This document shows positions 6,717 through 7,683 of a DNA stretch of 7,683 nt, piece by piece. The DNA is taken from NCBI GenBank assembly GCA_946480485.1, contig CAMLJW010000251.1, positions 1 through 7,683 of the forward strand, in the 5' to 3' direction. Positions within the stretch are counted from its first letter, which is position 1; the number at the start of each line of letters is the position of its first letter. Origin of the DNA: an uncultured Streptomyces sp. (GTDB lineage Bacteria > Actinomycetota > Actinomycetes > Streptomycetales > Streptomycetaceae). Under the pieces are notes generated by a model. That model saw nothing but the letters and a program-made list of their open reading frames with translations. It had not been told where the DNA came from and made no database searches. Made by a program: the position numbers and the translations under genes.

Positions 6717-7300
6717 GGCGCTGTCGCGCTTGGCCGTCCAGGGGCATCTCGCTCTGCACGATCGGGATGCAGCCACGTTGCTCCAGGGCGGCCAGGAAGG
6801 GGCCTGGCTCAAAGGCCAGTTCGGGATCGATCCAGCCGGTCTGCTGGGGTGGCTGGACGGCGAGGAGTTCGGCTCCCACGGCCGCGGACACGCCGGTCAC
6901 GCGGCCGGTGGTGTCGTGGCCCCACCGGGGGTGCCCCGTCTGGTAGGTGCGCAACGTCGAGCGGCCGTCACGCAGGCCGACCACTTCCACGGTACACATG
7001 AGGGCCCAGCCGCGGTCGTCACGCTCTCCCGCCCCTGACCTCCCAGATGCGGTCGCGGACGGCCTCACGGATGGTCATCCCGCCCGCGCCCGCGCCCGCG
7101 ACCTCGGCATCGTCCAGAAGGCCGTACTTGTTGAGGACCCGGACGTCCTCCATGATCTCGTCGCGCCAGCTCACCCGGGTGGCACAGAACGTCAGCTGGG
7201 GAAAGCTGCGCACCAGCGATGTGGTCTCCGGGTGGGGCACGTAGTAGACGCGATGGCGTCCGACGGGTTCGAGGAAGTCCACCCAGCGGGAGCCCGGCGG
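6706..7300 (-). pseudogene. Saccharopine dehydrogenase-like protein, C-terminal part, frameshifted
   Basis: Two minus-strand frames together encode the C-terminal half of a saccharopine/lysine-type dehydrogenase. The upstream frame (about 7300 to 7019) reads 'SRWVDFLEPVGRHRVYYVPH', 'HPETTSLVRSFPQL', 'SWRDEIMEDVRVLNKYGLLD' and 'MTIREAVRDRIWEV', then hits a TGA at 7021-7019. The frame +1 to it carries on at once with 'GERDDRGWALMCTVEVVGL', 'TTGRVTGVSAAVGAELLA' and 'WIDPELAFEPGPFLAALEQRG' to the TAA at 6708-6706. 'TGV-AA-GA-LLA' and 'DPE..F.PG.FL..L..RG' are typical of the family's C-terminus. One extra base in the C4 run 7032-7035 explains the break. The NAD(P)-binding N-terminal domain is absent; where it should be, the sequence changes strand. 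Family members handle saccharopine or related imino/amino acids with NAD(P)H, but this copy should not make a working enzyme as read. Confidence 0.78.
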
Positions 7301-7334
7301 CGGCCGGAATGCCGGTGGCGTCCAGCAGCGCAGG

Positions 7335-7574
7335 GTCGACTTCCCGGGCACCGTCGGCCGCCAGGTCGTCGTCCGGCTCGCCCACCCCGAGCCGCTGACC
7401 ATTCCCCGCTTCCTGCCCGTGAAGCAGTGCGGCAACTTCGGCGCGGTCACCCCGTACGAGTCCATGGTCACCGCCTGGGGCCTGGCACACGCCGTGGACC
7501 CGCAGCGCACCGAGGTCCCCGACAAGACCCTCGACGCCGCCGTGGCCGTGTTCTCCAGGTTCTCCCAGGTCGAC
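7335..7574 (+). pseudogene. Inverted fragment of a second saccharopine dehydrogenase-like gene
   Basis: On the plus strand this segment reads 'VDFPGTVGRQVVVRLAHPEP', 'LTIPRFLPVKQCGNFGAVTP', 'YESMVTAWGLAHAVD' and 'KTLDAAVAVFSRFSQVD'. It aligns residue for residue with the neighbouring minus-strand 'VDFLEPVGRHRVYYVPHPE', so the two are paralogous parts of the same catalytic domain, lying head to head about 50 bp apart. The minus-strand reading of this segment is Thr/Arg/Pro/Ser-rich and unlike protein. There is no start codon with a binding site, no Rossmann domain before it and no family C-terminus after it, so it is a fragment. Both ends are GTCGAC palindromes (7335-7340 and 7569-7574). It probably belongs with the minus-strand sequence to its right and was flipped. 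Confidence 0.62.
7551..7569. repeat. Imperfect tandem repeat at the rearrangement junction (TTCTCCAGG/TTCTCCCAGG)
   Basis: TTCTCCAGG (7551-7559) is followed at once by TTCTCCCAGG (7560-7569), a direct repeat differing by one inserted C. It sits where the plus-strand dehydrogenase fragment ends and the minus-strand coding sequence begins, so either strand's frame may own it. Confidence 0.7.
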
Positions 7575-7683
7575 ACCAGATGCGTGGTGCCGTCCGGGTC
7601 GACGAGGTTGAAGCAGTGCCAGAAGTGACGTAGCGCTGCGTTGGCGACGTCGTCCACGTCGACGGTCCAGCTGATGTCGACGT
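7575..7683 (-). pseudogene. Probable saccharopine dehydrogenase-like sequence, middle part, running off the window
   Basis: From the right edge the minus strand is open and protein-like: 'VDISWTVDVDDVANAALRHF' then 'WHCFNLVDPDGTTHLV'. Aromatic and Asp/Val content, and a length that would place it just before the 'VDFPGTVGR' segment, suit the central catalytic region that precedes the VDF-x-x-PVGR motif in this family. The same frame continues leftward as 'STWENLE' to about 7553 before turning into improbable sequence, so the true junction lies between about 7553 and 7574. The start and Rossmann domain would be to the right of the window. The family assignment rests mainly on its position next to the flipped fragment; the sequence itself is less diagnostic. 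Confidence 0.48.

Noticed and set aside
5660..6946. A 428-codon plus-strand frame across the regulator start, the divergent region, tetR and beyond
   Set aside because: It overlaps tetR out of frame and is Arg/Gly/Pro-rich; the tetR frame has clear helix-turn-helix sequence.
7335..7574. A phase-variable invertible element like those of hsdS genes
   Set aside because: No recombinase gene is in the window and no inverted repeats longer than the 6-bp GTCGAC flank the fragment; the paralogous segments share only about two-thirds of bases.

Overview
The window is high-GC actinobacterial DNA and looks like a Streptomyces chromosome. G or C dominates third codon positions, starts are ATG or GTG behind purine-rich ribosome binding sites, and it carries a ROK sugar kinase, a GH15 hydrolase, a multidomain PAS/GAF/PP2C/HATPase regulator and a TetR repressor. 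No RNA gene, CRISPR array, insertion sequence or phage gene is visible, and no gene-free stretch exceeds 300 bases.

Layout. (1) Positions 1-947 (+): the 3' end of a ROK-family glucokinase-like gene, overlapping by 4 nt a small single-pass membrane protein of unknown function. (2) Positions 1033-3371 (+): a complete GH15 glucoamylase/trehalase-type enzyme, overlapping by 7 nt a four-helix membrane protein I do not recognise. Both pairs look translationally coupled, and the left half has a carbohydrate theme. (3) Positions 3473-5805 (-): a large PAS-PAS-GAF-PP2C-HATPase regulator of the RsbU/SpoIIE plus RsbW type. It is split by a one-base frameshift at 5404 between the first PAS domain and the rest. 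(4) Positions 5806-6002: a divergent control region with a perfect 6-3-6 inverted repeat. (5) Positions 6003-6677 (+): a TetR-family repressor with a KstR2-like ligand domain. (6) Positions 6706-7683: a damaged locus of saccharopine-dehydrogenase-like sequence. A minus-strand C-terminal part is frameshifted in a C4 run. Beside it a plus-strand fragment of a second, paralogous copy lies head to head with it, and further minus-strand sequence that probably belongs to that second copy runs off the right edge.

The oddest part is region 6. The plus-strand fragment is bounded by two GTCGAC palindromes about 234 bp apart. Flipping it back on paper joins one end in frame with plausible protein. That suggests a small inversion, either real or made during cloning or assembly, on top of a fusion of two tandem paralogs. 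I see no convincing new biological system. The strongest leads are this scrambled locus, the frameshifted regulator and the palindrome between the regulator and the tetR gene.
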